Shown here: positions 42,355-53,332 of the stretch, one piece after another
Layout: every line of letters begins with the position of its first letter
Numbering within the stretch: position 1 is the first letter of the stretch
Assembly: GCA_026416095.1 (NCBI GenBank)
Contig: JAOAFV010000021.1
Coordinates: forward strand, 1-64,000
Direction of reading: 5' to 3'
Length of the DNA: 64,000 nt
Source of the DNA: Bacteroidales bacterium
GTDB taxonomy: Bacteria > Bacteroidota > Bacteroidia > Bacteroidales > GWA2-32-17
The notes under the pieces: model-generated
What the model saw: only the letters and a program-made list of their open reading frames with translations
The model's database searches: none
What the model was told of the DNA's origin: nothing
Program-made: the position numbers and the translations under genes

Positions 42355-43878
42355 ATGAAGAACGTAAGAGTACGTTTTGCACCAAGTCCCACAGGTCCTT
42401 TACATATAGGAGGAGTTAGAACAGCTTTATACAATTATCTTTTCGCTAAGAAGCATAACGGAACATTTATACTACGAATTGAAGATACCGACCAGGAAAG
42501 ATTCGTAAAAGGTGCCGAAGAATATATAATTAATTCGCTTACATGGGCTGGTATTGTATTCGACGAAGGCGTACACGTTGGTGGACCATATGCCCCTTAC
42601 CGACAGTCAGAAAGAAAAGCAATTTATAAACAATTTGCTTTAGATCTAATTAAAAAAGGGCATGCATACTATGCTTTCGATACTATTGAAGATTTAAAAC
42701 AAATACATGAACATTACGCAAATCATGGTAAATCATTTCAATATGACTCAACAACTAGAGACTCAATGAAAAACAGTCTTACTCTTGGCGAAGAAAAAAC
42801 TAAGGAATTATTAAGTAAAAACATTCCATTTGTAATTAGATTTAAAGTTCCTGAAAATAGAAATTTAAAATTATACGACCTGATAAGGGGAACAATTGAA
42901 ATAAACACTAATGTATTAGACGATAAAGTATTATTAAAATCGGATGGAATGCCAACTTATCACTTAGCAAATGTTGTTGATGATTATCTGATGAAAATAA
43001 CTCACGTAATAAGAGGAGAAGAATGGTTACCTTCCTATCCCCTTCACTTTTTATTATACGAAGCATTTGGTTGGCTTGACGTTATGCCACAATTTGCTCA
43101 TTTACCACTTATCTTAAAACCAGAAGGACATGGTAAACTTAGTAAACGCGACGGAGATAAACATGGCTTCCCTGTTTATCCATGTCAATGGGAAAATGAA
43201 AAAGGTGAAAAAATAATTGGATTCAAAGAATGGGGTTTTTTACCCGAAGCATTTATTAATATGATAGCACTAATTGGGTGGAATCCCGGTAATAACAAAG
43301 AAATTATGTCATTAGAAGAAATGATAGAAGAATTTTCACTGGATAAAATTAACAAAGCAGGTGGACGTTTCGACCCCGAAAAAGCAAAATGGTTTAATCA
43401 CCAATACATTCAAAAAACCGATAACACAACTTTACTGAAATTAATAAAAAATTACAATACCCATTATAATGTTGATGATCACACCCTGCTAAAAATAATT
43501 GAACTAACAAAAAATAGAATTAACATTTTAAGCGAATTTTTTATAATTAATAAATATTTTTTCGAACCACCTACAAGCTATAACACTGACTTAATTCAAA
43601 AAAAAATAAAATCACACGTATTTAACCATTTATTAGAGATCATCAAATGTTTTAATAACATAAAATGGGAAAAATTATTGATTGAAGAAGCAATTAAAAA
43701 TTATTGTCAATTACAGGGTGTAAGATTAGGTGATTTAATGACTTCTCTGAGAATAGCAATTGTAGGCGACGCAAGTGGTCCACATTTGACAGACATAATG
43801 GAAATAATTGGAAAAACTGAAACAATAAGTCGTATTCAAAATTTCTTCGAGTTCGCTAAAACCAATTTACTTAATTAA
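42355..43878 (+). CDS. gltX: Glutamyl-tRNA synthetase
   Basis: RFAPSPTGPLHIGGVRTALYNYLFAKKHNG; GKLSKRDGDKHGFP KMSKS-type motif. Confidence 0.97.
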   Translation: MKNVRVRFAPSPTGPLHIGGVRTALYNYLFAKKHNGTFILRIEDTDQERFVKGAEEYIINSLTWAGIVFDEGVHVGGPYAPYRQSERKAIYKQFALDLIKKGHAYYAFDTIEDLKQIHEHYANHGKSFQYDSTTRDSMKNSLTLGEEKTKELLSKNIPFVIRFKVPENRNLKLYDLIRGTIEINTNVLDDKVLLKSDGMPTYHLANVVDDYLMKITHVIRGEEWLPSYPLHFLLYEAFGWLDVMPQFAHLPLILKPEGHGKLSKRDGDKHGFPVYPCQWENEKGEKIIGFKEWGFLPEAFINMIALIGWNPGNNKEIMSLEEMIEEFSLDKINKAGGRFDPEKAKWFNHQYIQKTDNTTLLKLIKNYNTHYNVDDHTLLKIIELTKNRINILSEFFIINKYFFEPPTSYNTDLIQKKIKSHVFNHLLEIIKCFNNIKWEKLLIEEAIKNYCQLQGVRLGDLMTSLRIAIVGDASGPHLTDIMEIIGKTETISRIQNFFEFAKTNLLN

Positions 43879-44997
43879 GTGCTATCTGTTTACATACATA
43901 TTCCATTTTGTAAAACTAAATGCAGTTACTGTAATTTTTACTCAATCACAAGCATCGAAAATGTCCATAATCTGATAGAATGTGAAATTAAAGAATTAAT
44001 AAATTTTTCAAATAATTTACCTAATTATAAAGTTCAAACAATTTACGTTGGTGGTGGTACTCCAAGTGTTTTAAATGCCAAATACATTGAAAAAATTATT
44101 GTAGAAATTTTTAAATTATTCAAAGTATCAAAGAACCCTGAAATTTCTATTGAAGTTAATCCCGACGATGTTACATACAATGTACTTAAAGACATACGAA
44201 ATATAGGATTTAATCGCATAAGTATTGGTGTTCAATCGCTTGATAATAAAATATTAAAATTTTTAAACAGAAGACATACTAAAAAACAAGTATACATTGC
44301 TATTGATAATTCTGTTAAGGTGGGTTTTAAAAACATAAGCGCCGATCTTATATATGGTATACCAGGATTATCAAACGAAGCATGGGAAAAAACTTTAAGC
44401 GAAATTTTAACATTACCTATTACTCATATCTCAGCTTACCATTTATCGTACGAAAAAGGAACTAAATTATATAGTTTACTAAAAAATAATATAATAAAAG
44501 AATTATCTGAGGAAGACAGCTTAACACAATACACTACTCTTTGTCAGATACTTAAATCCAATAATTTTATTCATTACGAAGTTTCAAATTTTGCTAAAAA
44601 AGGTTTCATTTCAATCCACAATAGTAACTATTGGAATGGAACATTCTATATTGGTATTGGCCCTTCTGCACATTCATACTTACCTAATTACCGCCTTTGG
44701 AACCCATCGAATATTAAATGCTATATTGACTCTTGGAAAGTTAATAAACCTTGTTATAACTACGAGAAAATATCAAAACGTAAACTATTTAATGAATATT
44801 TAATGACAAGATTAAGAACTAATAAAGGAATAAAAATCAATGATTTAAAAAAGATCGATAACAAATTATTCAATTTATGGTATAAAAATAATTTTTCAAA
44901 AAATTTGTCTTTTTTCGAAAAATACAAGAATGCATACCGAATAAGCGAAGAAAAATGGTTGTTACTAGATTATCTTTTAAAAAAAATATTTATTTAA
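43879..44997 (+). CDS. hemW: HemW-like radical SAM protein (coproporphyrinogen oxidase-like)
   Basis: VYIHIPFCKTKCSYCNFYS, TIYVGGGTPSVL, RISIGVQSLDN, DLIYGIPG; GTG start abutting gltX stop. Confidence 0.93.
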   Translation: MLSVYIHIPFCKTKCSYCNFYSITSIENVHNLIECEIKELINFSNNLPNYKVQTIYVGGGTPSVLNAKYIEKIIVEIFKLFKVSKNPEISIEVNPDDVTYNVLKDIRNIGFNRISIGVQSLDNKILKFLNRRHTKKQVYIAIDNSVKVGFKNISADLIYGIPGLSNEAWEKTLSEILTLPITHISAYHLSYEKGTKLYSLLKNNIIKELSEEDSLTQYTTLCQILKSNNFIHYEVSNFAKKGFISIHNSNYWNGTFYIGIGPSAHSYLPNYRLWNPSNIKCYIDSWKVNKPCYNYEKISKRKLFNEYLMTRLRTNKGIKINDLKKIDNKLFNLWYKNNFSKNLSFFEKYKNAYRISEEKWLLLDYLLKKIFI

Positions 44998-45552
44998 TCT
45001 CTATCTTTAATAATATTAAAAATCACTCGACCTATATTTTATCTTTCAAATTTTTTCTTAATTAGCACAATTGAAAACTTCGTCTTTTCTACTATGAAGA
45101 CTTTGCTAAGATTACCAAAAAAATAATTTTTTCAAGTAAATATATTTAAAAAATTTTAAATTTCTACATTAAAATTTAATTAAGTCTTTCAAATTTTTTA
45201 ACTTTTATTGTTATAAATAACAAAATAGCCACTTACCCTTAAATTTCATTTTATTTTTAATTAATTTGGTGACATCCTAAATGTTATTCTCCAATTACAA
45301 TAATCACTAACTATTACAATTTTGTTTATTTTCGATTAATAGTTACTCCTAAGCAACGCTACTTACAATTTTTTTATAACAAAGCAATTCTAAAAACAAA
45401 TCTATGTGTTTAGTTTATTGTGCAACAGCATCTTATAGTGTAAGATTATCTCAAAACACAAAACATATAAACATACGCAAAAAGAAAAACAAAACTTTTA
45501 AAATTTTTTGAAAAAATAATTATTAACTTTATAGACTTAAAATCCCTATATT

Positions 45553-45572
45553 CAGTAGTTTAGAAACTACAG
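45553..45572 (-). terminator. Possible terminator hairpin downstream of the type B T9SS protein
   Basis: GTAGTTT-AG-AAACTAC inverted repeat (45555-45570) 3 bp past the stop codon; weak U-tract. Confidence 0.35.
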
Positions 45573-45573
45573 T

Positions 45574-48500
45574 TTATTTTTCTTTTAATAAGTGAAAATA
45601 ACCTTCGTAATTATGAATTTTATTTTTCCTATCTTTTGCTTTTATTACTATATAATATACGCCATCAGAGGCTTCGATACCATCAATTTTGCCATCCCAA
45701 CCTTTGTTTATATCGTTCCACTCGTAAATTTTCCTTCCCCAGCGATTATAAATTATTGCATTGAACTCTTTTATAGACTCGCCATGAACAATAAATACAT
45801 CATTTATGCCATCGTTATTTGGAGTAAAAACATTTGGTACTTCAAGCAAAGGTGCTTTACTTACACATAAGTAAGCATAACTTGCCGTATCGGTACAACC
45901 TTCTTTACTAGTAGCTACAAGCACTATCTTATAACATCCTTCTTTATTAATAGTTATTATTGGCATTGCCCCATTATAGGTAGCTACCAAATTTCCATTT
46001 TCATCGTAAATTCGCCACGAAAACTTTTTACCATTTATGCTATTATTAATAATTTGAAATGTATAAGGCACAATAGGATCATCGTTAAATGAAGTTGTAT
46101 CGAATGCCGCAATTACTTTACCCGTATCTGCAATGTATATACTTATGGTATCATGGCATATTGTACCTGGTGCTGCATCGGGGCTCTGCGATTCTCCATG
46201 AACCACCAGAGAATATATACCTGGACATAAATTTTCTCTTACCATAGTATCGGAAGGAGTAAAGCCATCTAGCCAAGAAAAAGTATAGTAATTTGTGTGC
46301 ACATTACCTTGATTATCTATGTAATCTGGAGATAATACAATCTTACCATTACAATTACCACATTTTGCGTGTTCGAGCACTTTATTTGGTTTAAAAGGAT
46401 CGGGTTCTTTCACAATAACAGTAACAATACCACTATAGCAATTCCATTTATTTACAGTGAATAAACTCACAGTATGCTGGTCGCCTGAGTTCCATGAAAC
46501 ATAAATAGTATCGCTATGCAATGGATCTGTTATAACACTGCTTAAAGTACCTCCTGGATATTCCCAATGAAACTCAGTTATTCCATAATCTACATGGTTA
46601 GGTAAAGGCCAAGTATGAGCAATTATCATTGAACTATCATACCGGCATGGTGGCATTGTTGCTGTAAATTGACCAGATGGACGCGGTGCAAAATATAATC
46701 GAAGTGTATCGCTATCTATACAGTAGCCATGATTAACTTCTTGCCATACAAATTCCCTATAAGGCTTAACAGGGTTAAAGACTGAATAACAGGCAGAACA
46801 AATTAAATACAAGCTATCATTAGCAACATGCGATATATACGATCCTGTACTAGCAAAGTACACATTTTGTTGATCAATAGAATACCACGTTCCTGTAGAA
46901 CCTACAACAGATGGTTGAGCATTCATCATATATTGAAGTCCACATACAGTGTCGGTCTTAATATCGCTATTAGTTCCGAAAAGCCCTGGCCAATAATTTC
47001 CGCCAGCATTTGCAACTGGTTGTTTAATAAAATTAACATATAATGGAGGACTTGTATCTCTACAATTACCATTTACTGTAACCCAATGGAAATAATGAGG
47101 TCCATAATACGAATCGCTTCCCTGACCTATTGTTGCTGTTACTTGCGTAGATGCGAATGGTGAAGGCGAAAAAGTTGTATTAGGAACTTCATCATACCAG
47201 TAACCATATCCATTAACAGGTTGTTGAGCATTTAAAAACGAAAACGACGGACCACAAACTAAAGAATCGGCAGGATTATTTAATATAATAGCTGGTTCTA
47301 ATGCAGCAAAATAAATACTCACAGAGTCCATTCCATAACATATGCCATTAAATTCTACCCAATATAATTTTATAGTGTCATTTTCTGAGGGCCATCTTAC
47401 CCATGTACAAGGTGAATCTGCATAAGCTGGATTGTATTGACCAGTTGGAGGAGGACCATCATAAAAAGCAATACCTGTTGGCCCGCTCCAGTGCCCCTGC
47501 AAACCACCACCAGGAGTTGCACATATATATGCAAACTTTCCACATACTTCCTGATCTAAGCCAGCATCAGGCTCTGGAGCTATTAGAAATTCTATCTTTA
47601 CGGTATCTTTATCATTACAAGCAGGCATGTGAGCATTCATTTCGGTCCAAATATAATTATATGTACCATACTGTGAAACATAAGCCATTGTTTGTGGTTG
47701 CGTAGCATTTGCGAATGTTGTGTTGCCAGGCCCATTTAATTGGACCCATATACCAGTAGAGTTATTTAAGCTTGGATGAGCATTTAAAAAAACATGTTTA
47801 CCACAAACAGTTGTATCATGCCCTGCAAAAGCATTTGGTATTTTATGAAAAGTAACAAGCACTGAATCATAATCATTACAGCCGGGGCCAGAACTTACAT
47901 GCCAGTAAAAGTATACAGATACATAATCTGTTGTATCAAAATAATTTTGACTAATTGTTACCTGTGGGTTCCATGGTAAAGGGTCTGTTCCATTATAAAT
48001 TATGGATACCCCTGGTAAGGAGCTTGTCCAATATCCCGTAAGTGCAATGCTCCCAAGAGTATCGGCATGTAAATTAGTAACGTAACCACAAACTGATTGA
48101 TTAGCACCAGCCTCTGCATGAGCAGTTTTAGCAAAATAAACAAGTAATGTATCATAATTTGTACAATATTGACTTTGAGCCATAAAAATAAACGTATCTA
48201 CCACAACATTTTGTGTTAATATTATTGTAGCAGTAACTGTTGTTGAGGTATCAGATGGCCAAAATTGAGCTGTGGGATCGGTAGAGAACCAATGTCCAGG
48301 ATAAGTAGTATTTACATGCAATTGAATTGAATTTCCGCATGTTTGTAGATCAGGTCCAACATCTGGTTCTGGCATTTCATGAAATGTTAAAACAATTGTA
48401 TCTTTTGATATACAACCCATATTATTTTCAGTCCACACAAGGTAATATGAAGTATAACCCGATCCAATGTTGAAAGTTGCATTTGGTAAAGTGTTATTAG

Positions 48501-51186
48501 GAGTAAAATAACCTATTTGAGGAGGTAACAATTGCCAAGAGCCAACTGAACCGTTTACACTAAATTGGGCATTAAGATTGTAACTTGTGCCACAAACATC
48601 AACATGCGATGGTCCTGCCTGGGCTTGTGGTTGAGTAATAAATGTTATTGCTACCGTATCAAGTGTATCGCAAACATGACTGTAATGGTGCCATGCAAAA
48701 TAATATGTACCTTGCTGAGTTACCATAACACTCGAATTTGGTGACCCGGGTAAGTTTATTATTGCATTACCAGGGCCACTTAACAATTGCCATACAGCTG
48801 TAATTCCTGGTGCTGGCTGATTACCCTCAAATTGAGTTATGTAACCACACACAGTTTTATCAGGACCAGCATTAGGATAAATACAGCAATGTGGCACCTG
48901 AGGTATAGTATAAGTTTGTACTAATGAACAACCCTGACTATCATATATTGTAAGAGTATATGTTCCAGAAACTACATTTACAAGATCTTGAGACATTGAT
49001 CCTGTGCTCCACAAGTATGTATAACCTGGCGTACCTCCAAGAGGAGTGATATAAATAGCACCAGTTGCTTCTCCGAGACAAGCAACAGAAACAATACTAT
49101 CTATATAAACTGAAACGTAACTAGCCGGTTGAGAAACATTTACAGTTGCAGTAGTTGTACAACCAATCGCATCGGTTATGGTAACCACGTATGTTCCTGC
49201 AGCCAAAGAATCGGCAGTTTGAGTATTATCACCATTACTCCATTGGTAAGTATATCCAGGGGTACCTCCGCTTGCTATTACTGTTACAGACCCATTAGAA
49301 AAACCATAACAAGATACATTATTAACATTAAATTGATAAGTTATTTGTGGATTTGTGGCAGTAACAGTATATGAATCGACAAGAGAACAACCATTTGCAT
49401 CTGTTACGGTTACATATTGTGTACCAAAACCAAATCCTGTTTGAATATTAAAAGTATCGGTTGTTGTAACCACTACACCATTCGACCATTGATATGTGTA
49501 AGGTGGTCGACCATGCGAAACGGTTACTGTATAAGTTGCAGTATTATCTTCGAAACATTTTTTTCCTGTTAAATTTATGCTCATTTCTGGCAACGAATAT
49601 AACACCTCATGAAAATAACCGCACGTGTCATCCATTCCTTCTAATTCCCATGTTTGATTAAACCAAGTAATTGGTAAATAACCTAAAGGGATACTATAAG
49701 AAAGTAAAGGCCCTATATGTATTGTGCTCCTTGTATTTGCGATATCAATTAATATGCTATCGGGCAATTTACTAAGCAAACTATCTACATTAAAATAATT
49801 TTTTTCTGGAATTGTTTTTAAGTTTATTAATCTTACAAGTTCTTTTAAACTATCTAGCATAATGGGAGGAATACTCTGCGGAATAATCTCAAGTTGGTTA
49901 TTATTACTACTATCATTTGTAATTTTAAAAAATGGTAAGTTTATCCAAAATTCAAAAGCATTTACTTGCAATGTAAATGCAACGCTATCCCACGTATGAT
50001 TTGTAAATTGATTAGATAGTGTATGATAATAATTTATAGTAAATTGAGGATAGCCAAAACATGGGTATTTGAAGTGTAAATCATGACAAGCTTTCCACAC
50101 TATATAATTAGAATAACCAGAATCTACAACTGCATTATTATTTGTAGGGTCGGTAACATAATAAGGTACTGCTACAGGCATGTGAAAATGATTCCATATA
50201 GTAGGATTAAATGTAAAATCTTGTTGTAAAGTATTTGTTATAAGTAAATTCGCCGTTAATAATTGATAAGTAATTGAAATTCCTCCTCCAATGTTTATAG
50301 TACCATTTAATTGATTAATAAAGTCGATCAATGGTTGACCTGAAGAATCGGGTAACCACGTTGCCACTGCCGTTAAAAACTGAATAATATCAAGATTAAA
50401 GTTTGCATATAAACTATCGCCCTGAGCAATTATTTTTTTATGACATTGATTTGTTGTGTCCAGATGATCTGTAGTTGTAACATAGGGTAAAGTTATATAA
50501 CCAGATAACCCTGTGCCAAATAAATCGTTAAATACAATTGGCAATATTGTATCATGACAAAATGTAAACTGTCCATTCTGCATACATGGGTAAGTAATAT
50601 CTCCATTTTGATAGTTTATATTTATTATTGAAATACTATCGTTTGGTACTCCAAGATTTAGAAAGTTATAATTAGTACAACCGCCAAAACAAATGGTAGC
50701 AAAAGCATCTATTCCAAAGCCATATTCTAGATCAAGATTAATTATGCCATCTTGAGGGAATTGAGTTGATAAATTCCATCCTGGTTGTACATAATATTTA
50801 GAATTTATTGTAAGCCAGTCTCCTGGCATAAAAGTATAGGGCATAGGAAATGTAAGATCAATCCTTACAGGATAATCTACATCTACCCAACCATTATGAA
50901 ATCCTTGTACAATAAAAGTACTACTTAATAATAAGTGTGGATTTATAGTAAATAAAGCACCAAATTGTAAACCAAATATATTTTGAATAGAACCAAATGT
51001 AATGGTATCATTATAATTTATGTTAAATAACGGTTGTTGTATATTCAAATAAAAAGGATTACTATTTGGCCCCCACATACTCTGATGATGCGCACTCCAA
51101 GAACAAAAATGACTAACTGTGTAAGTTTGAGAAAATAATAAATTAAAATATAAGCAGCCTAAAACCAAATTCCTCACGCCTTTCAT
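45574..51186 (-). CDS. Giant T9SS-exported PKD/SprB-repeat protein with type B (gliding-motility) C-terminal sorting domain
   Basis: Signal peptide; SprB repeats (NGSVTVIASGGTPGYTYQWSNG); eight AGxDxxVCG modules; C-terminal VPNVFTPNNDGINDVF...NRWGRKIYEW..GWDGKIDGIEASDGVYYIVIKA. Confidence 0.93.
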   Translation of the reverse strand: MKGVRNLVLGCLYFNLLFSQTYTVSHFCSWSAHHQSMWGPNSNPFYLNIQQPLFNINYNDTITFGSIQNIFGLQFGALFTINPHLLLSSTFIVQGFHNGWVDVDYPVRIDLTFPMPYTFMPGDWLTINSKYYVQPGWNLSTQFPQDGIINLDLEYGFGIDAFATICFGGCTNYNFLNLGVPNDSISIININYQNGDITYPCMQNGQFTFCHDTILPIVFNDLFGTGLSGYITLPYVTTTDHLDTTNQCHKKIIAQGDSLYANFNLDIIQFLTAVATWLPDSSGQPLIDFINQLNGTINIGGGISITYQLLTANLLITNTLQQDFTFNPTIWNHFHMPVAVPYYVTDPTNNNAVVDSGYSNYIVWKACHDLHFKYPCFGYPQFTINYYHTLSNQFTNHTWDSVAFTLQVNAFEFWINLPFFKITNDSSNNNQLEIIPQSIPPIMLDSLKELVRLINLKTIPEKNYFNVDSLLSKLPDSILIDIANTRSTIHIGPLLSYSIPLGYLPITWFNQTWELEGMDDTCGYFHEVLYSLPEMSINLTGKKCFEDNTATYTVTVSHGRPPYTYQWSNGVVVTTTDTFNIQTGFGFGTQYVTVTDANGCSLVDSYTVTATNPQITYQFNVNNVSCYGFSNGSVTVIASGGTPGYTYQWSNGDNTQTADSLAAGTYVVTITDAIGCTTTATVNVSQPASYVSVYIDSIVSVACLGEATGAIYITPLGGTPGYTYLWSTGSMSQDLVNVVSGTYTLTIYDSQGCSLVQTYTIPQVPHCCIYPNAGPDKTVCGYITQFEGNQPAPGITAVWQLLSGPGNAIINLPGSPNSSVMVTQQGTYYFAWHHYSHVCDTLDTVAITFITQPQAQAGPSHVDVCGTSYNLNAQFSVNGSVGSWQLLPPQIGYFTPNNTLPNATFNIGSGYTSYYLVWTENNMGCISKDTIVLTFHEMPEPDVGPDLQTCGNSIQLHVNTTYPGHWFSTDPTAQFWPSDTSTTVTATIILTQNVVVDTFIFMAQSQYCTNYDTLLVYFAKTAHAEAGANQSVCGYVTNLHADTLGSIALTGYWTSSLPGVSIIYNGTDPLPWNPQVTISQNYFDTTDYVSVYFYWHVSSGPGCNDYDSVLVTFHKIPNAFAGHDTTVCGKHVFLNAHPSLNNSTGIWVQLNGPGNTTFANATQPQTMAYVSQYGTYNYIWTEMNAHMPACNDKDTVKIEFLIAPEPDAGLDQEVCGKFAYICATPGGGLQGHWSGPTGIAFYDGPPPTGQYNPAYADSPCTWVRWPSENDTIKLYWVEFNGICYGMDSVSIYFAALEPAIILNNPADSLVCGPSFSFLNAQQPVNGYGYWYDEVPNTTFSPSPFASTQVTATIGQGSDSYYGPHYFHWVTVNGNCRDTSPPLYVNFIKQPVANAGGNYWPGLFGTNSDIKTDTVCGLQYMMNAQPSVVGSTGTWYSIDQQNVYFASTGSYISHVANDSLYLICSACYSVFNPVKPYREFVWQEVNHGYCIDSDTLRLYFAPRPSGQFTATMPPCRYDSSMIIAHTWPLPNHVDYGITEFHWEYPGGTLSSVITDPLHSDTIYVSWNSGDQHTVSLFTVNKWNCYSGIVTVIVKEPDPFKPNKVLEHAKCGNCNGKIVLSPDYIDNQGNVHTNYYTFSWLDGFTPSDTMVRENLCPGIYSLVVHGESQSPDAAPGTICHDTISIYIADTGKVIAAFDTTSFNDDPIVPYTFQIINNSINGKKFSWRIYDENGNLVATYNGAMPIITINKEGCYKIVLVATSKEGCTDTASYAYLCVSKAPLLEVPNVFTPNNDGINDVFIVHGESIKEFNAIIYNRWGRKIYEWNDINKGWDGKIDGIEASDGVYYIVIKAKDRKNKIHNYEGYFHLLKEK
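46680..48880 (-). repeat. Eight tandem PKD/Ig-like modules within the type B T9SS protein
   Basis: Recurring (A/D)xGxDxxVCG...A....GxW......Y..W......C.D.V.F...P. Confidence 0.8.
48890..49560 (-). repeat. Three tandem SprB-type repeats
   Basis: PPYTYQWSNG / TPGYTYQWSNG / TPGYTYLWSTG with GTYxxTxxDxxGC. Confidence 0.85.
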
Positions 51187-51565
51187 TAAAAAACTTTTTT
51201 ACAAATATATAAATTTGTTATAAGATAAGACATAAATTCTATAAAAAAGTTGCCTGGATTTAAACATTTGTTTTAATGAAAATAAAAAATTCTTTTTTAG
51301 CTTATTTTTCTTATCTAAATTTTATATTTTTTATTAAAATTATTAGCAGATTTAAAATTGCCAAATTCGAAAACCAGGAATCATTAAAATAGCATATTAA
51401 CAAATATTACAGTAATTTATTTTAAAAGCTTTTTTGCCGATACACTCTTTAATTAAAAAAATAAAAACAACAAAAACTTTTACTCACTTTTAACCCTTAT
51501 GAATGTAAGCTAAAACACCAAAAAGAAGTTAAATAACGAACAATTTTTTTTGAAGTAAATAATTC

Positions 51566-52396
51566 CTATAAAACAACAGAACATCTGTAAAATTTAATTA
51601 CTTTTAAATCTTTATCATTACTTTCCAAATATTGTCTAACAGTAATTTTATTGTCCATAATAAATTGTTGATTCAAGAGAGTAGCTTCAGTGTAAAATTT
51701 ATTTAATTTACCTTCAGCAATTTTATCAATCATATTGTCGGGTTTTCCCTCTTTTCTAGCTTGCTCTTTTGCAATTTCTAGTTCTTTATTAATAATATCT
51801 TGTGGTACATCATCCTTATCAATCGACACAGGGTTCATAGCAGTTATTTGCATTGCTATGTTTTTACCAATTTGATCGTTGATAGGGGCTTTATTAAAAC
51901 CAACAATTGCTCCTATCTTATTACCAAAATGTGTATAGTAAGCGACATATTCAGCATTTAAAAAACGATAATAAACAACATCTATTTTTTCGCCAATTGC
52001 AGCAACTTTGTCGTTAATCAAATCTGCTATGGTTAAATTATTAACCTTTAACTCTTTTAATTGCTCAATACTTTCTGGTTTATTTTCAAGAACTGTTTTA
52101 GCAATGATATCGGCAAGAGTGATAAAAGATTCGTTTTTAGCAACAAAATCTGTTTCACAACCAAGAGCTAGCAAAATGCCAAATTTATTATCTGGTGTAA
52201 CAAGGGCTACAACACGGCCTTCGTTAGTTACCCGATCGGCTCTTTTCATTGCTACAGCCTGACCTTTTTTTCTTATTATCTCTATGGCTTTATCTATATC
52301 GCCATTCGCTTCAATAAGAGCATTTTTGCAATCCATTAAACCCGCACCTGTTAATGTTCTCAATTTTGTAATTTCAGCTGATGTAATTTGTGCCAT
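51566..52396 (-). CDS. tsf: Translation elongation factor Ts
   Basis: ITSAEITKLRTLTGAGLMDCKNALIEANGDIDKAIEIIRKKGQAVAMKRADR. Confidence 0.97.
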   Translation of the reverse strand: MAQITSAEITKLRTLTGAGLMDCKNALIEANGDIDKAIEIIRKKGQAVAMKRADRVTNEGRVVALVTPDNKFGILLALGCETDFVAKNESFITLADIIAKTVLENKPESIEQLKELKVNNLTIADLINDKVAAIGEKIDVVYYRFLNAEYVAYYTHFGNKIGAIVGFNKAPINDQIGKNIAMQITAMNPVSIDKDDVPQDIINKELEIAKEQARKEGKPDNMIDKIAEGKLNKFYTEATLLNQQFIMDNKITVRQYLESNDKDLKVIKFYRCSVVL

Positions 52397-52448
52397 AAAC
52401 ATTTAAATTTTAAAATTATAACTTACTATCTAAAACATAAAGAAAACT

Positions 52449-53258
52449 TCATGCTTCAGGATTCTTTTTTCTATGTCTTATCTCTTCTTTTTTTCTAACA
52501 AAACGAATTCTAGATCTTTCTTTCGAGTCTTTAATTTCTTGTTGTACTTGTGTTTCTGCCTTTTTTTCACCTTCTCTTTCTTCCAAACCTTCTTTAACTG
52601 CTTCTGCTATAGTATTTATAATTAATGCAATACTATTAGAAGCATCATCATTGGCTGGAATTGGAAAATCAACAAGATTTGGATTACAGTTAGTATCTAC
52701 AATAGCTATAATAGGAATTCCTAAACGACGAGCTTCTTTTACAGCAATATTTTCTTTTCCAATGTCAACAATAAATAAAGCTGCAGGTAATCTGGTTAAA
52801 TCGGCAATACTACCAAGATTTTTTTCAAGTTTTGCTCTTTGTCGTTCTATTTGTAAGCGTTCTCGTTTAGATAATTTATCGACAGTACCATCAAGTAACA
52901 TTTTATCGATTTGCTCCATTTTTTTTACTGCTTTTCTTATTGTAGGAAAATTAGTTAACAAGCCACCTGGCCAACGTTCTATAACATAAGGCATTTTTAA
53001 TGGCTTAATTTTTTCTTCTATAATTTCTTTTGCTTGTTTTTTTGTAGCAACAAATAATATTTTTTTTCCCGATTTTGCAATTTGTTTTACAGCATTACAA
53101 GCTTCTTCAAGTTTTGCTCTTGTCTTGTATAAATCAATAATGTGAATCCCATTTTTCTCCATAAAAATATAAGGAGCCATTGCGGGATTCCATTTTCTAC
53201 GCAAGTGTCCAAAGTGCACACCTGCTTCTAACATTTGTTCAAATGTCGGTACATTCAT
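52449..53258 (-). CDS. rpsB: 30S ribosomal protein S2
   Basis: MLEAGVHFGHLRRKWNPAMAPYIFMEKNGIHIIDLYKT; RWPGGLLTNFPTIRKAVKK. Confidence 0.97.
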   Translation of the reverse strand: MNVPTFEQMLEAGVHFGHLRRKWNPAMAPYIFMEKNGIHIIDLYKTRAKLEEACNAVKQIAKSGKKILFVATKKQAKEIIEEKIKPLKMPYVIERWPGGLLTNFPTIRKAVKKMEQIDKMLLDGTVDKLSKRERLQIERQRAKLEKNLGSIADLTRLPAALFIVDIGKENIAVKEARRLGIPIIAIVDTNCNPNLVDFPIPANDDASNSIALIINTIAEAVKEGLEEREGEKKAETQVQQEIKDSKERSRIRFVRKKEEIRHRKKNPEA

Positions 53259-53274
53259 AATCATTATTTTTAAC

Positions 53275-53318
53275 AACTATCAGGTAGTTCTTTTTTAACA
53301 AAAGAAGTCCTGATAGTT
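53275..53318 (-). promoter_or_regulatory. Hairpin in the rpsI-rpsB intergenic leader
   Basis: Perfect 10-bp outer stem AACTATCAGG/CCTGATAGTT plus inner stem TTCTTTT/AAAAGAA; 17 bp upstream of the rpsB ATG. Confidence 0.6.
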
Positions 53319-53332
53319 TAATTATACACAAT

